Shown here piece after piece: positions 35,777 through 44,313 of a stretch of DNA of 64,000 bases. A program made the translations under genes and the position numbers. The number at the start of each line of letters is the position of its first letter. Position 1 is the stretch's first letter. The notes below the pieces were generated by a model. The model worked only from the letters and a program-made list of their open reading frames with translations. It made no database searches and was not told the DNA's origin. The DNA is from G963662905 sp963676725 (GTDB lineage: Bacteria > Bacteroidota > Bacteroidia > Bacteroidales > WRLA01), in NCBI GenBank assembly GCA_963676725.1, contig OY781463.1:124001-188000 (forward strand), given 5' to 3'.

Positions 35777-37339
35777 TTATCCCATAATAGTACCAATAAT
35801 TGTAGCAGAGAGCAAAGACGCTAATGTGCCGCCAATAAGTGCCCTGATGCCGTATTTGCTTAACAGAACCCTTTTGTCGGGAGCTAAGGAGCCAATGCCT
35901 CCAATTTGAATACCAATGCTGGCAAAGTTGGCAAAGCCGCAGAGCATATAGGTTGCCATAATAATTGACTTGCGCTCAGCAAACATATTGGCCTCTTTAA
36001 AATCGCTAAGGCTCACATAACCAATAAATTCGGTCATAATTACTTTTTCGCCCAGCAGCTGACCTACCAAAGCAATATCTTCAGAACAAACGCCAATTAA
36101 CCACATTAAAGGGGCAAGGGCATATCCAAGCATAAATTGCAGTGTAAGTCCGTCAAATTTCCCGTTCGTAAATGAAGCGATATCATCGTTGATGCCGATT
36201 AACCCACCAAATTTGAAAGTGATATAGTTAAACATGGCAATAAATGCGATGAATACAAGCAGCATTCCTGCTACGTTTACAGCAAGTTTTAGTCCTTCGC
36301 CTGTTCCATTTGAAACAGCATCGAGTACATTGCTTCCGATGCGCTCCTTAGATACTTTTACGTCTTGGTCTATCTTTTCTGTTTGTGGCACAAGTATTTT
36401 GGATATGACTACAGCGCCCGGGGCTGCCATAACTGATGCAGTAAGCAAATGCTTGGCAAATAGGAGGCGTTGCTGAGGGTCGTCACCGCCAAGATAGCTG
36501 ATATAAACAGCCAAAACGCCACCGGCTAATGTTGCCATTCCGCCCATCATAACCAACAGGATTTCAGACTTATTCATCTTTGAAAGATATGCCTTGATCA
36601 TCAATGGCGATTCGGTTTGCCCTAGAAAAATATTACCTGCAACAGATAGGCTTTCAGGTCCTGATAAACGCATCAGTCGGCTCATGACCCAAGCAAGTCC
36701 ATAAACCACTTTTTGGATGATGCCCAAATAAAACAATAAACTAGTGAGGGCAGAGAAGAATATAATGGTGGGTAAAATCTGTATGGCAAAATTAATTAGG
36801 GGCATTTCTATTTTTCCTGTAACGAAAGATTCAAAAAGAAAGTTTGTTCCTTCTTTAGTGAAATCCAGTACTTTAACGAACATTTTCCCCACAATTTCGA
36901 AAAAATCTTGCATAAAGGGAACGTACAAAATACTGACTGCCAGAACTATTTGTATGCTTAAGCCGATGATGACAACACGCCATGAAATTGCTTTTCTATT
37001 GGTGCTCAGCAAAAAAGAAATGCCGATTAGGACCAATAAGCCCAGAAAGCCCCGAAGGATTCCTGTGAAGCTGATATTGCCGCTTTCTTTGCTGATTAAA
37101 ATATTTGAGCGTGATTCCAGATTGGCAGTTTCCTGAGTTAATTCTTCCATCACTTGCGCCTCTTCCTGCAGTACATTGACGCTTGTGTCTTTTACTGTTG
37201 TTGTGTCATTTCCTTCATGCTGCGCTTGACCAAAAGCCATAAATACCACTGCAAGGATGGAAATAATAAATAGGATTCCGCGTCCAGGGCCGCGCTTAGC
37301 TAATTGATTGTTGCGCTTGTTCAGCTGTAAAAAGTTCAT
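35777..37339 (-). CDS. CNT-family nucleoside transporter (NupC-like) with N-terminal extension
   Basis: Inner membrane nucleoside symporter (Na+ or H+). It has 520 residues. The core with multiple helices and GNIFLGQTESPLMIKAYL (substrate site region) and AGGVLAVYI is typical of the CNT family. Compared with about 400 residues for E. coli NupC, there is an N-terminal extension of roughly 95 residues with an extra hydrophobic segment (GILFIISILAVVFMAFGQ) and a Gln/Glu-rich stretch (about 40-85). It follows the DUF151 gene by 17 bases on the same strand, so both probably share a transcript. Confidence 0.92.
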   Translation of the reverse strand: MNFLQLNKRNNQLAKRGPGRGILFIISILAVVFMAFGQAQHEGNDTTTVKDTSVNVLQEEAQVMEELTQETANLESRSNILISKESGNISFTGILRGFLGLLVLIGISFLLSTNRKAISWRVVIIGLSIQIVLAVSILYVPFMQDFFEIVGKMFVKVLDFTKEGTNFLFESFVTGKIEMPLINFAIQILPTIIFFSALTSLLFYLGIIQKVVYGLAWVMSRLMRLSGPESLSVAGNIFLGQTESPLMIKAYLSKMNKSEILLVMMGGMATLAGGVLAVYISYLGGDDPQQRLLFAKHLLTASVMAAPGAVVISKILVPQTEKIDQDVKVSKERIGSNVLDAVSNGTGEGLKLAVNVAGMLLVFIAFIAMFNYITFKFGGLIGINDDIASFTNGKFDGLTLQFMLGYALAPLMWLIGVCSEDIALVGQLLGEKVIMTEFIGYVSLSDFKEANMFAERKSIIMATYMLCGFANFASIGIQIGGIGSLAPDKRVLLSKYGIRALIGGTLASLLSATIIGTIMG

Positions 37340-37356
37340 TGTTGCGATATTAGTTT

Positions 37357-37986
37357 TTATTTTTTCGTGCGGCGTTGAATTTCATCACGGATTTCTGAGG
37401 CTTTCTCATAGTTTTCGTTTTCAATCGCTTTGTTCATTAATTCGTGTAATTTTTCCAGACTTAATTGCTCTTTTTCTGAAGGGTCTGCTTTCTTTTTTGC
37501 TTCTTTTGCAGCTTCATCCGCTTCGGCATTATCCTCATCAGGATCAATAACGACCCCGGTTTCACTGAGGATTTTTTCATAAGTATAAATGGGGCATTTG
37601 AAACGCACTGCGAGCGATACGGCATCGGAGGTACGTGAATCAATTTCTACCATTTTATTGTTTTGAAGGCAGATGAGCTTCGCATGAAAAACACCTTCTA
37701 CAAATTTATCAATGATAATTTCAACTAATTCAATTTCAAATGATTTTGCGAAGGAAACAATGAGATCGTGGGTTAATGGTCGTCCGGGTCTGATTTTTTC
37801 AAGCTCCATAGCAATCGATTGAGCTTCAAAACTGCCAATAATAATAGGAAGCTTTCTTTTGCCGTTTTTTTCATTCAATACTAAAGCATAAGCACCGCTT
37901 TGTAACTGGCTGTATGACAGTCCTGTAATCTCTAATCTAATTTTTTTCATTGCCGCTCCACTACTCATTGGATATTTATATGGCAT
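37357..37986 (-). CDS. Bifunctional nuclease family (DUF151) protein with UvrB/UvrC motif
   Basis: The protein has up to 209 residues. The DUF151 domain starts KKIRLEITGLSYSQLQSGAY and continues LPIIIGSFEAQSIAMELE and DSRTSDAVSLAVRF. The C-terminal 35 residues (LEKLHELMNKAIENENYEKA) form a UVR motif like those that bridge UvrB and UvrC. A linker of about 25 charged residues separates the two. The start may be 37986, 37968 or 37950 (all ATG); 37950 begins right at the domain. Nuclease activity is inferred from a plant/Thermotoga relative. Confidence 0.9.
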   Translation of the reverse strand: MPYKYPMSSGAAMKKIRLEITGLSYSQLQSGAYALVLNEKNGKRKLPIIIGSFEAQSIAMELEKIRPGRPLTHDLIVSFAKSFEIELVEIIIDKFVEGVFHAKLICLQNNKMVEIDSRTSDAVSLAVRFKCPIYTYEKILSETGVVIDPDEDNAEADEAAKEAKKKADPSEKEQLSLEKLHELMNKAIENENYEKASEIRDEIQRRTKK

Positions 37987-38260
37987 AAAATTAAAAATTT
38001 ATTGGCAGAAATGTGCTTTTCGGCTTTATTTTCCCTTTCCAAAAACGATATTGAATCTTTGTGTATGCCCGTTTGAGCGTTTTTAAAAATTAGGCAAAAG
38101 TTTTATCGATGATGTCGGTTAGAGTATTTCGTTTGCTGCTTTTTATTGTTGCTCTAAAAATCGGGAATGTCTTATTGGGCTAACTTTCAGTAAATCAGAA
38201 AAAAGAGTGAGAACCATTGGAGGTGGGGCATAAAAAAAATAAAACTGAGTGAATAAAAGC
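37987..38260. other. Non-coding divergent spacer
   Basis: Sequence between the DUF151 gene and the pyrophosphatase promoter. No gene or clear element was seen beyond the promoter annotated next to it. Confidence 0.5.
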
Positions 38261-38290
38261 TTGCTCAAACGGCTGTAATCCCTATTTTTG
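38261..38290 (+). promoter_or_regulatory. Bacteroidota-type promoter of the membrane pyrophosphatase gene
   Basis: TTG at 38261-38263, a 19-base spacer and TATTTTTG at 38283-38290 match the -33/-7 consensus TTG-N19-TAnnTTTG. Transcription would begin near 38297, leaving a leader of about 30 bases. It is the best-formed promoter of this type in the window. Confidence 0.72.
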
Positions 38291-38325
38291 CTACTATATA
38301 AGATTTAACCAAAACCAAACGTGTT

Positions 38326-40731
38326 ATGAAAAGAACTTTGACGATGCTGGCACTTTTAGCTGTGCCATTTCTTAGTCGGGCGAGTGAAGCGGACCTTGTT
38401 GTTCCGGATCTTAGCCAAAGCAATTTTTCAGCAATTGGCCTAAATGGCTGGAATTTGTTGTTTTACGGCATTATTATTATCATTCTCGGATTACTATTCG
38501 GATTATGGCAGTTTCAGAAAATCAAGAAATTACCTGCTCATCATTCCATGTTGAAAATCGCAAACATTATTTATGAAACGTGTAAGACCTATCTTTTGCA
38601 GCAAGGCCGCTTTCTTATTATCTTGTTTCTGATTATTGGCTCAGCTATTTTTTATTATTTCTATTTCCTGAGCAATATGGGGCTTCCAAAAGTTTTTGTC
38701 ATCCTTCTTTGGACAATTTTGGGTATCCTGGGTTCTTATGGCGTGGCTTGGTTTGGTATCCGAATCAACACCTTGGCCAATGCACGAACTTCTTTTGCTG
38801 CACTAAAGGCAAAACCTTTCGATGTAATGTCGATTCCTTTGCAAGCCGGTATGAGTGTTGGTTTGCTTTTGATTTGTGTGGAACTCATCATGATGATCTT
38901 TATCCTGCTTTTTGTGCCGGGTGAAAGTGCCGGAGCTTGTTTTATTGGTTTTGCTATTGGTGAATCACTCGGTGCTGCCGCCCTGAGAATTGCCGGAGGT
39001 ATTTTTACCAAGATTGCTGATATCGGTGCCGACCTGATGAAAATTGTTTTCAAAATTGGTGAAGATGATCCAAGGAACCCCGGAGTTATCGCCGATTGTA
39101 CAGGCGATAATGCTGGTGATAGCGTAGGCCCAACTGCCGATGGTTTTGAAACATATGGTGTTACAGGTGTGGCTCTGATTACATTTATTATTTTGATGTT
39201 TGGGCAAACCGGATTGCTTCCTAACGAAATGTTTGCTTCAACATTAATTGTGTGGATTTTTGCCATGCGTCTCCTTATGATTTTTACATCTGTTTTTTCT
39301 TATTTGGTCAATCAGGCAATTTCTAAAAGCCGATTTGCAGATGCGGATCATTTTAATTTTGAAACTCCTCTTACAACATTAGTGTGGATTACTTCCATTG
39401 TTTCTATTATCGTAACCTTTATTGTGAGCTATTTCCTTATTGGTGATTTGCCCGAAGGTGGTGATTTATGGTGGAAACTTTCATCAATTATATCTTGTGG
39501 AACCTTAGCTGCAGCCATTATTCCGGAGCTTACAAAGGCTTTTACAAGTAGTAAATCCCGTCATGTTCAGGAGGTCGTGAATGCTTCTCGCGAAGGTGGT
39601 GCTTCGTTAACGATTCTTTCAGGAATGGTTGCTGGTAATTTCAGTGCTTTCTGGAAAGGAATGGTAATGATGGGGCTTATGGCTACTTCCTATTTTATTG
39701 TTAGGGATATTAGTGTTTTTGGTGATTATCCTGCTGTTTTTGCATTCGGTCTTGTTGCTTTTGGTTTCCTCGGAATGGGGCCTGTTACCATTGCAGTTGA
39801 TAGTTATGGTCCGGTTACAGATAATGCTCAATCTGTTTTTGAGCTCTCTCAAATCGAGAAAATTCCAAACATTAAAGAAGAAATTAAAAGGGATTTTGGC
39901 TTTGAACCAGATTTTGAAAACGGAAAGCATAATCTTGAAGAAAACGATTCTGCAGGGAATACATTTAAAGCAACAGCTAAGCCTGTGTTAATCGGAACAG
40001 CTGTTATTGGTGCAACAACTATGATTTTTGCAATTATTCTTGTTCTTGCTAAAACTACTGTGGGAGGGATTCCTTTGCTTAGTATTGATCTTACTTCTGC
40101 TCCAGTAATGCTCGGTTTTATAACCGGTGGTGCTGTAATATATTGGTTTAGTGGTGCATCTATGCAAGCTGTTACTACAGGGGCTTATAGGGCCGTTGAG
40201 TATATCAAGCAGAATATCGACCTTGATAAAGATGAAGCAGATATTGAAGACTCGAAAAACGTGGTTAAAATTTGTACTCAATATGCGCAAAAAGGAATGT
40301 GGAATATCTTTGCTGTTATTCTGACCCTAACACTCGCTTTTGCCTTTTTTGATCCAAATTTCTTTGTAGCATACCTGATTTCAATTGCTGTTTTTGGTCT
40401 CTTTCAGGCAATGTATATGGCGAATGCCGGTGGTGCATGGGATAATGCCAAAAAAGTTGTTGAGGTAGATTTGAAAGAAAAAAACACACCATTACACGAT
40501 GCAACCGTAATCGGTGATACTGTTGGTGATCCTTACAAAGACACTTCTTCTGTTGCCTTGAACCCTATTATTAAATTTAGTACCCTTTTTGGTTTGCTCG
40601 CTGCCGAAATTGCTATTGAAATGATCGTGAGCGGACATGAGCATATCAGCCATATTATTGGTGCTGTTTTTCTCGCCATTGGGCTATTCTTTGTCTATCG
40701 CTCATTCTATGGAATGCGTATTAAAAGCTAG
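38326..40731 (+). CDS. hppA: Membrane-bound ion-pumping pyrophosphatase
   Basis: Integral membrane enzyme that couples pyrophosphate hydrolysis to H+ and/or Na+ export. It has 801 residues with about 16 helices; the N-terminal helix may be an uncleaved signal. The substrate site is EDDPRNPGVIADCTGDNAGD (from residue 246). It continues SVGPTADGFETYG, where most relatives read DNVGDNVGD plus MGADLF, so this belongs to a divergent branch. The potassium-determining segment reads GNTFKAT (Lys548); Lys there goes with potassium independence in the canonical branches. The transported ion cannot be assigned from sequence. Confidence 0.93.
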   Translation: MKRTLTMLALLAVPFLSRASEADLVVPDLSQSNFSAIGLNGWNLLFYGIIIIILGLLFGLWQFQKIKKLPAHHSMLKIANIIYETCKTYLLQQGRFLIILFLIIGSAIFYYFYFLSNMGLPKVFVILLWTILGILGSYGVAWFGIRINTLANARTSFAALKAKPFDVMSIPLQAGMSVGLLLICVELIMMIFILLFVPGESAGACFIGFAIGESLGAAALRIAGGIFTKIADIGADLMKIVFKIGEDDPRNPGVIADCTGDNAGDSVGPTADGFETYGVTGVALITFIILMFGQTGLLPNEMFASTLIVWIFAMRLLMIFTSVFSYLVNQAISKSRFADADHFNFETPLTTLVWITSIVSIIVTFIVSYFLIGDLPEGGDLWWKLSSIISCGTLAAAIIPELTKAFTSSKSRHVQEVVNASREGGASLTILSGMVAGNFSAFWKGMVMMGLMATSYFIVRDISVFGDYPAVFAFGLVAFGFLGMGPVTIAVDSYGPVTDNAQSVFELSQIEKIPNIKEEIKRDFGFEPDFENGKHNLEENDSAGNTFKATAKPVLIGTAVIGATTMIFAIILVLAKTTVGGIPLLSIDLTSAPVMLGFITGGAVIYWFSGASMQAVTTGAYRAVEYIKQNIDLDKDEADIEDSKNVVKICTQYAQKGMWNIFAVILTLTLAFAFFDPNFFVAYLISIAVFGLFQAMYMANAGGAWDNAKKVVEVDLKEKNTPLHDATVIGDTVGDPYKDTSSVALNPIIKFSTLFGLLAAEIAIEMIVSGHEHISHIIGAVFLAIGLFFVYRSFYGMRIKS

Positions 40732-40766
40732 TTGATGAAGGGTTAAATACCTGTTCATAATATTTT

Positions 40767-40810
40767 AAACCGCAAAGTTTTGGATCTAATCCTTACTTTG
40801 TGGTTTTTTT
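40767..40810 (+). terminator. Intrinsic terminator after the pyrophosphatase gene
   Basis: An 11-pair stem with one G-T wobble (40767-40777 with 40796-40806) followed by seven T residues (40804-40810). Confidence 0.82.
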
Positions 40811-40899
40811 GTGCTTTTTTTTATTGCCCCTTTATGTCTACGCCTATTTTTTCTGTATCCTTTTGAAAAATTGTTTCATTGAAAAGCCTTATAAATGCT

Positions 40900-40915
40900 C
40901 ATAGTGAATACTATG
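40900..40915. promoter_or_regulatory. Short dyad upstream of the C1 peptidase gene
   Basis: CATAGT and ACTATG form a perfect 6-bp inverted repeat around GAAT, about 110 bases before the peptidase ATG. It might be an operator; there is no supporting copy elsewhere. Confidence 0.25.
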
Positions 40916-41024
40916 CTCGAAAAAAGTGTATTTTAGCTTTTCTACGATAAAGGGCTGTTCTTCCATTTATTGGGATTGAGCTTTTTACTGAGATTTCTAA
41001 AGTATAAATTTAATAAGCGATTCA

Positions 41025-42251
41025 ATGAAAAAGCATTTTATTATTCTCCTGGCTATAAGTTTTTGCGGGCTATTTATCCATGCACAAAATACTGATAAAA
41101 CCTTGTTTAAAAGTTATGAACCCGGATTTTATCAAAATAGTATTTTAAAGGATATTCGTGAGCAGAAAAGCAAAAAACAAGCGCCAGCCAAAAAATATTT
41201 CAGGCTTGACTTTAGCGGGAAGGATTTTCCGGTAAATATTGCAGATTACACTGTTTTAGGGCATCTTTTACCACATTCCCAGGGAAGTACAGGAACATGC
41301 TGGTGCTTTGCAACAATCTCTATGCTCGAATCGGAAGTTCTTCGAAAAACATCAAAAGAGCTTGGGCTTTCTGAAATGTATATTGTTTATCATGAGTATA
41401 TTGCCCGTGCCCGTGCCTTTGTGCAAAACAGAGGGGATATTTCATTTACCGAAGGCTCAGAGGCCACTTCCGTGCTGCGTATGATGAATCGCCATGGCAT
41501 CGTGCCCCGTGAGGTTTTTTCCGGAATGCCCAAAGAGGCAAAATTTCATAATCATAAAGCGCTATTTCAGGAAATGGATGACTATTTGATGTCTGTAAAA
41601 AACACAAATGCCTGGAATGAAGAAGCTGTTGCTGAAACAATTGAGGCGATTTTAAACAAACACCTCGGTACACCGCCTGATACCTTTGTTTATGATGGAA
41701 AATCATATACGCCACAGGATTTTATGGCCGATTATTGCCAATTAAACCCTCGTGATTATTTTAGTTTTATGTCGACCATGTCGCAGAATTTTAACGAAAA
41801 AGGGGAGCTTGTTGAAGCAGATAACTGGTGGCATTGTGATGATTATTATAATCTAAGTATGCATGATTTTCTTGGCGCGTTGACTGAAAGCCTCGAAAAG
41901 GGTTATAGCGTTACGGTATGTGGCGATATTTCGGAGGTTGGCTTTGATAAAAATGTCGAAGTGGGCATTATCCCGGATTTTGATATCCCACAAGAATATA
42001 TCAGCAATGAGGCGCGCCAGTTTAGGCTAAGCAATGGAAGTACTACCGATGATCATTGTATGCATGCCGTTGGTTTTCAAAAAACAAAAGATCATTTTTG
42101 GGTGCTCGTAAAAGATTCCGGAGCGGGTGGTTTTGATGGAGAAAATAAAGGCTATCGTTTTATACGCGATGATTATATCAAGCTGAAAATGATGAACCTG
42201 ATGATGAACAAGGAGGGTGCACGGAGTTATCTCGATAAGATAATTAAATAG
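41025..42251 (+). CDS. C1B family (bleomycin hydrolase/aminopeptidase C-like) cysteine peptidase, exported
   Basis: The protein has 408 residues. The signal peptide ends LFIHAQ (residue 21), unlike cytoplasmic PepC. The papain-type Gln86 and catalytic Cys92 are in SQGSTGTCWCFAT, and His347 is in DHCMHAVGF. The third catalytic position, normally Asn in a NSWG motif, reads KDSGAGG, giving Asp364. This change seems shared by part of the Bacteroidota group, but that is from memory. It is a likely periplasmic or secreted peptidase, monocistronic, and convergent with the ftsB-like gene. Confidence 0.9.
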   Translation: MKKHFIILLAISFCGLFIHAQNTDKTLFKSYEPGFYQNSILKDIREQKSKKQAPAKKYFRLDFSGKDFPVNIADYTVLGHLLPHSQGSTGTCWCFATISMLESEVLRKTSKELGLSEMYIVYHEYIARARAFVQNRGDISFTEGSEATSVLRMMNRHGIVPREVFSGMPKEAKFHNHKALFQEMDDYLMSVKNTNAWNEEAVAETIEAILNKHLGTPPDTFVYDGKSYTPQDFMADYCQLNPRDYFSFMSTMSQNFNEKGELVEADNWWHCDDYYNLSMHDFLGALTESLEKGYSVTVCGDISEVGFDKNVEVGIIPDFDIPQEYISNEARQFRLSNGSTTDDHCMHAVGFQKTKDHFWVLVKDSGAGGFDGENKGYRFIRDDYIKLKMMNLMMNKEGARSYLDKIIK

Positions 42252-42282
42252 TATATTGACGGGCTGATCCCATGCCGAGACG

Positions 42283-42591
42283 TTAATTGCCTTGCAAATC
42301 TTTTTTGTCCATAAAAAGGAAAATATCTTCATTGTCCCGTTTCATCAGATAGCGTGTGCGGGCGAAACGCTCCAATGCCTCGGGGTCGTTCATTAGTTGA
42401 TCATTTTCGTTTTGATAGCTTTGTGTTTCGCGCTCGTAAAACTCTTTTTCCTGTGTTAATTGCTTTAATGTGCGCCGGATTTTATATTGAGCAATGAAAT
42501 TATTACTATCAAGAAACAGCATATGAAGTATAAAAAGCAGGATGATATAGAAGTATGGCTTTTTAAAAAGGGGTGGTATATTTGTGATCAT
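42283..42591 (-). CDS. Septum formation initiator protein (FtsB/DivIC-like)
   Basis: The protein has 102 residues. A short cytoplasmic N-terminus is followed by one membrane helix (YFYIILLFILHMLFL) and a coiled coil (about 35-70, KIRRTLKQLTQEKEFYERET). A conserved C-terminal stretch (NDPEALERFARTRYLMKRDNEDIF) is typical of DivIC/FtsB. It would join FtsL and FtsQ, both encoded in the dcw cluster a few kilobases upstream, in the divisome core. It is the last gene of a minus-strand set after the HD-domain gene (18-base gap). Confidence 0.88.
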   Translation of the reverse strand: MITNIPPLFKKPYFYIILLFILHMLFLDSNNFIAQYKIRRTLKQLTQEKEFYERETQSYQNENDQLMNDPEALERFARTRYLMKRDNEDIFLFMDKKDLQGN

Positions 42592-42609
42592 GCTTTCTTG
42601 TTTTTTAAT

Positions 42610-43167
42610 TTACAGTCCTAATTCATCATGAATTTCTTTCATTGCATTGATCGCCAATGCAGCAAATTCTGCGAGAGGAATACCGATTTGTTCGCATTCC
42701 AGAATATTCTCCCTTTTGACAGAAGCGGCAAATTTTTTTTCTTTCATGCGCTTGGTCACGGATTTTGTTTTTATGGCAGCAATTTTTTTATCAGGGTACA
42801 CTAAAGTTGTGGCTGTGATTAGACCCGTTATCGTTTCTCCGGCGGCAAGGGCATGTTGGAAGATTGTTTCTCTTGGGCCAATTCCTTCAGCATCTTCATT
42901 ATGATGAACAATAGCATCAATTACTTCTTCTGAAACTCCTTTGCCTTTCAGGATTACTGCCGCCATAGGGCCATGTGTCCGAGGGTCTGCATTGGTTTTT
43001 TCTACATCAATATCATGCAGTAATCCGGCTAAAGCCCATTCTTCTTCGTTTTCACCCAAATGCTTCGCCAAAGAACGCATAACGGCCTCAGAAGCAAGGC
43101 AGTGCTTGATCATGCTTTCGGTTTTTACATTTTCTCTTAATAATTCCAATGCTTCCTGCCTGTTCAT
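42610..43167 (-). CDS. HD (HDIG) domain metal-dependent phosphohydrolase-like protein
   Basis: The protein has 185 residues from the ATG at 43167 (NRQEALELLRENVKTESMIK); the frame also opens at 43215, which would overlap the MogA-like gene. The HD motif is visible as WALAGLLHDIDVEKT with a downstream HHNEDAEG and LAAGETITGL. The family is HDIG-type, often annotated as a hydrolase of unknown substrate. It sits between a MogA-like protein and an FtsB-like protein after the dcw terminator. Confidence 0.85.
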   Translation of the reverse strand: MNRQEALELLRENVKTESMIKHCLASEAVMRSLAKHLGENEEEWALAGLLHDIDVEKTNADPRTHGPMAAVILKGKGVSEEVIDAIVHHNEDAEGIGPRETIFQHALAAGETITGLITATTLVYPDKKIAAIKTKSVTKRMKEKKFAASVKRENILECEQIGIPLAEFAALAINAMKEIHDELGL

Positions 43168-43195
43168 ATTTTTTGTTTTTGTCTGCTTAATCTTT

Positions 43196-43747
43196 TTAGT
43201 GTACATCAATATCATGCACCATAAACCAGAGATGCATTAAAATTTTGAAGATCTCATCACAATATTCATGGATGGCATTTGTGCTGCCCGGTAGTGTGAA
43301 AACTAAGCTGTTTTCGATGCAGCCTGCCACAGATCTGCTTAGTAGGGCTTTCATGTTTTTTTCTGCGCTTTTGATGCGTATATGTTCCATGATGCCGGGA
43401 ATCTCTTTGTGGAGATGCTTCCGCACACATTCAACCGTAATGTCCTTGGTGCCAATGCCTGTTCCTCCTGTAGTAAACACAAAATCAACAGATTGAGCTA
43501 CAGTTTCTAGGAGTAGTTTTTCAAGGGTTTCTGCATCATCAGGAATTAGATGGAAATCAATATGATAGTCTAAACCTTGATCTTCAAAGAAATTGGTGAG
43601 CTTTTTAGTGAGCGCCGGGCCACTTTTGTCTTTATAAATGCCTTCAAAAGCGCGCGAGCTCAAACAAACCACCAACAGCCGAAATGTATGCCTGTGCATT
43701 TTGTCTGAATTGCTTTTCGAATGCGTATTTATGATGCGATTGCCCAT
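43196..43747 (-). CDS. MogA/MoaB-like molybdopterin-binding domain protein
   Basis: The protein has 183 residues, or 167 if translation starts at the internal ATG at 43699, which fits the family N-terminus better. The domain includes DFVFTTGGTGIGTKDITVE, the molybdopterin-binding loop, and SRSVAGCIENSLVFTLPGST. In molybdenum cofactor synthesis MogA adenylylates molybdopterin and MoaB is related. No other moa/moe genes are nearby, so the pathway role rests on family alone. A terminator lies directly upstream, so it needs its own promoter or readthrough. Confidence 0.88.
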   Translation of the reverse strand: MGNRIINTHSKSNSDKMHRHTFRLLVVCLSSRAFEGIYKDKSGPALTKKLTNFFEDQGLDYHIDFHLIPDDAETLEKLLLETVAQSVDFVFTTGGTGIGTKDITVECVRKHLHKEIPGIMEHIRIKSAEKNMKALLSRSVAGCIENSLVFTLPGSTNAIHEYCDEIFKILMHLWFMVHDIDVH

Positions 43748-43764
43748 TTTTTCTGTTTTAATCT

Positions 43765-43788
43765 GAAAAAGCCGGCATAGAGCCGGCT
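43765..43788 (-). terminator. Intrinsic terminator ending the dcw-yqeY operon
   Basis: On the minus strand AGCCGGC and GCCGGCT form a 7-bp GC-rich stem with a 5-base loop, followed by TTTTT. It lies about 30 bases after the yqeY stop and 18 bases before the MogA-like ATG. Confidence 0.85.
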
Positions 43789-43816
43789 ATACACACATTT
43801 AAGGCAGAAATAGCTA

Positions 43817-44269
43817 TTAAGCCAACAACTGCTTCACAATAACAGAGATAATTTTATTGTCGGCCTTGCCGGCCAATTTCTTGGAAACCATACCCATAAC
43901 ACGTCCCATATCTTTCATGCCCGATGCTCCGGTTTCTGAAATAACTGCCTGTACTTCAGCTTGTATTTCTTCTTCCGATATTTGTTCAGGAAGATATGCG
44001 CTAATGATCTTGGCTTGGAAAAGTTCTTCCTCGGCCATCTCAGTGCGTCCTTTTTCCTGGTAAATTGCGGCAGAATCTTTGCGTTGTTTCACCAATTTCT
44101 GCAAAGACTTTATTTCAACACTCTCGGGGATTTCTCCGCCGCTAGTGTCTTTGCCTGTTTTCAGAAGCAAAAGGGCTGCTTTAATCGCCCTTAATGCTTC
44201 AAGTTTTTGTTTGTCTTTCGACCGCATGGCGGCCTTCATATCCTCATTTATTCTTTCTGCTAATCCCAT
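43817..44269 (-). CDS. yqeY: GatB/YqeY domain protein
   Basis: The protein has 150 residues. It is helical and opens MGLAERINEDMKAAMRSKDK with LEALRAIKAALLLL, and ends MGRVMGMVSKKLAGKADNKI, the YqeY signature. The YqeY domain is related to the tRNA-binding tail of GatB amidotransferase; a link to tRNA metabolism is inferred from that. It is the last gene of the dcw transcription unit, 44 bases after ftsZ. Confidence 0.92.
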   Translation of the reverse strand: MGLAERINEDMKAAMRSKDKQKLEALRAIKAALLLLKTGKDTSGGEIPESVEIKSLQKLVKQRKDSAAIYQEKGRTEMAEEELFQAKIISAYLPEQISEEEIQAEVQAVISETGASGMKDMGRVMGMVSKKLAGKADNKIISVIVKQLLA

Positions 44270-44313
44270 AATATTTTACCTTTTCATCCTTCTCATATAA
44301 AATTGCAACGACC

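Noticed and set aside
38736..39266. 176-codon frame antisense to the membrane pyrophosphatase
   Set aside because: The plus strand is a clear pyrophosphatase with catalytic motifs; the antisense frame follows from its codon bias.
40900..40915. Small dyad before the C1 peptidase as a proven operator
   Set aside because: Six-bp arms in AT-rich sequence are expected by chance; kept only as a low-confidence feature.
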